From: Symbiodinium natans
Taxonomy: Eukaryota; Sar; Dinophyceae; Suessiales; Symbiodiniaceae
Direction of reading: 5' to 3'
Assembly (NCBI GenBank): GCA_905221605.1
Contig: CAJNDS010001435.1
Coordinates: forward strand, 547,501-611,500
Length of the DNA stretch: 64,000 bases
The position numbers and the translations under genes were made by a program. Each line of letters begins with the position of its first letter. Positions within the stretch are counted from its first letter, which is position 1. Below are positions 63,653 to 64,000 of the stretch, piece after piece. A model generated the notes under the pieces. It saw nothing but the letters and a program-made list of their open reading frames with translations, had not been told where the DNA came from and did no database searches.

Positions 63653-64000
63653 AGTGCAGAAAAGGCTCCAGGCCATCGGCCCAAAGATACCCCGGACCGC
63701 CATGGCTTGGCGACGGTAGGAGCCTTCGGCGAGTAAAAAGGATGCAGGAGTGAAGCTTAGGGGTTATTGGGGTTTGGGGTTTCGGGGTTTAGGGTTTAGG
63801 CTTTGGGGTTTCGGGGTTTAGGCGTTTAGGGTTTAGGGGTTCAGGGTGCAGGCTAAAGGATCTAGGATTGATTTGGGTTTCGGGTTTGGGGGTTGCGTTT
63901 TGGGGCTTCCGCTCATCTGGGATTAATTTTTTCGGTTTGGGGTTTAGGGTCCAATTTGGTTTGGGGGCTGTGGGGATCATATAGGTTTGGGGCTGTGGGG

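Noticed and set aside
9688-63980. Many open frames ending in or containing TLNPKP-type runs
   Set aside because: TLNPKP, GLGFRV, GFRVWG and similar strings are translations of CCCTAAACC or TTTAGGGTTTAGGG and arise wherever the repeats occur.
1-64000. The window as a true chromosome end (telomere)
   Set aside because: The repeats are interrupted by genes, occur in both orientations and stay dispersed along 64 kb with no terminal uninterrupted array at either edge.

Overview
This window is nuclear DNA of an alveolate, most probably a dinoflagellate. Four things point that way. First, it is saturated with plant-type telomere heptamers (TTTAGGG / CCCTAAA) in both orientations, in tens of arrays and hundreds of degenerate copies. 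Second, it carries a decayed copy of a mitochondrial cob gene of the dinoflagellate/apicomplexan type (49925-50995). Third, its small introns include GC-AG introns as well as GT-AG introns. Fourth, several families of 60-160 bp inverted-repeat elements recur, and at least one copy forms a clean intron inside a recognisable gene, as expected of introner elements. No bacterial operon, tRNA, rRNA or CRISPR array was seen.

The main result is that many of the 50-150 bp unique islands between telomere-like arrays are probably exons. The clearest case is a minus-strand DnaJ-domain gene (43684 down to 40973). Six islands join in one reading phase across five introns. They rebuild helix I, helix II with the HPD motif, and the following LNRAYD helix of a J domain. 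The introns consist largely of telomere-type and related tandem repeats. The second solid gene is a minus-strand PARP-family gene (32962 down to 30492): zinc-finger-like N-terminus, WWE domain, coiled coil, ADP-ribosyltransferase domain. Its catalytic H-Y-E residues lie on two exons, and its last intron is a foldback element. A CCCH zinc-finger exon (53028-53124, minus), a phase-consistent plus-strand chain at 29852-30413 and several two-exon chains are less certain. Many more islands are open in one or more frames. GC-rich 100 bp islands are often open by chance, and two attractive-looking islands fall inside a DnaJ intron, so unaided open islands get low confidence.

Layout. 0-8.9 kb: repeat arrays with two plus-strand exon clusters. 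9.3-13.0 kb: minus-strand exon cluster. 13.2-14.5 kb: plus-strand cluster interrupted by foldback elements of three families. 14.5-20.1 kb: mostly degenerate repeats. 20.1-20.9 kb: AT-rich island without telomere repeats. 21-27.2 kb: repeats, foldback pairs and a plus-strand exon cluster. 27.3-29.3 kb: short minus- and plus-strand exons. 29.8-33.1 kb: plus-strand chain, then the PARP gene. 33.2-35 kb: plus-strand cluster. 35-40.9 kb: repeats with few exons. 41-43.7 kb: DnaJ gene. 43.7-46.5 kb: long arrays and a 1 kb G-rich block. 48-48.7 kb: minus-strand exons. 49.9-51.0 kb: cob pseudogene, next to a 0.2 kb inverted repeat. 53-58 kb: CCCH exon, long arrays, a 9-bp satellite. 60.5-63.0 kb: a non-repeat block with a decayed non-LTR retrotransposon and a helicase-like fragment. 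63.0-64 kb: arrays. The genes do not form a pathway; what they share is how they are built.
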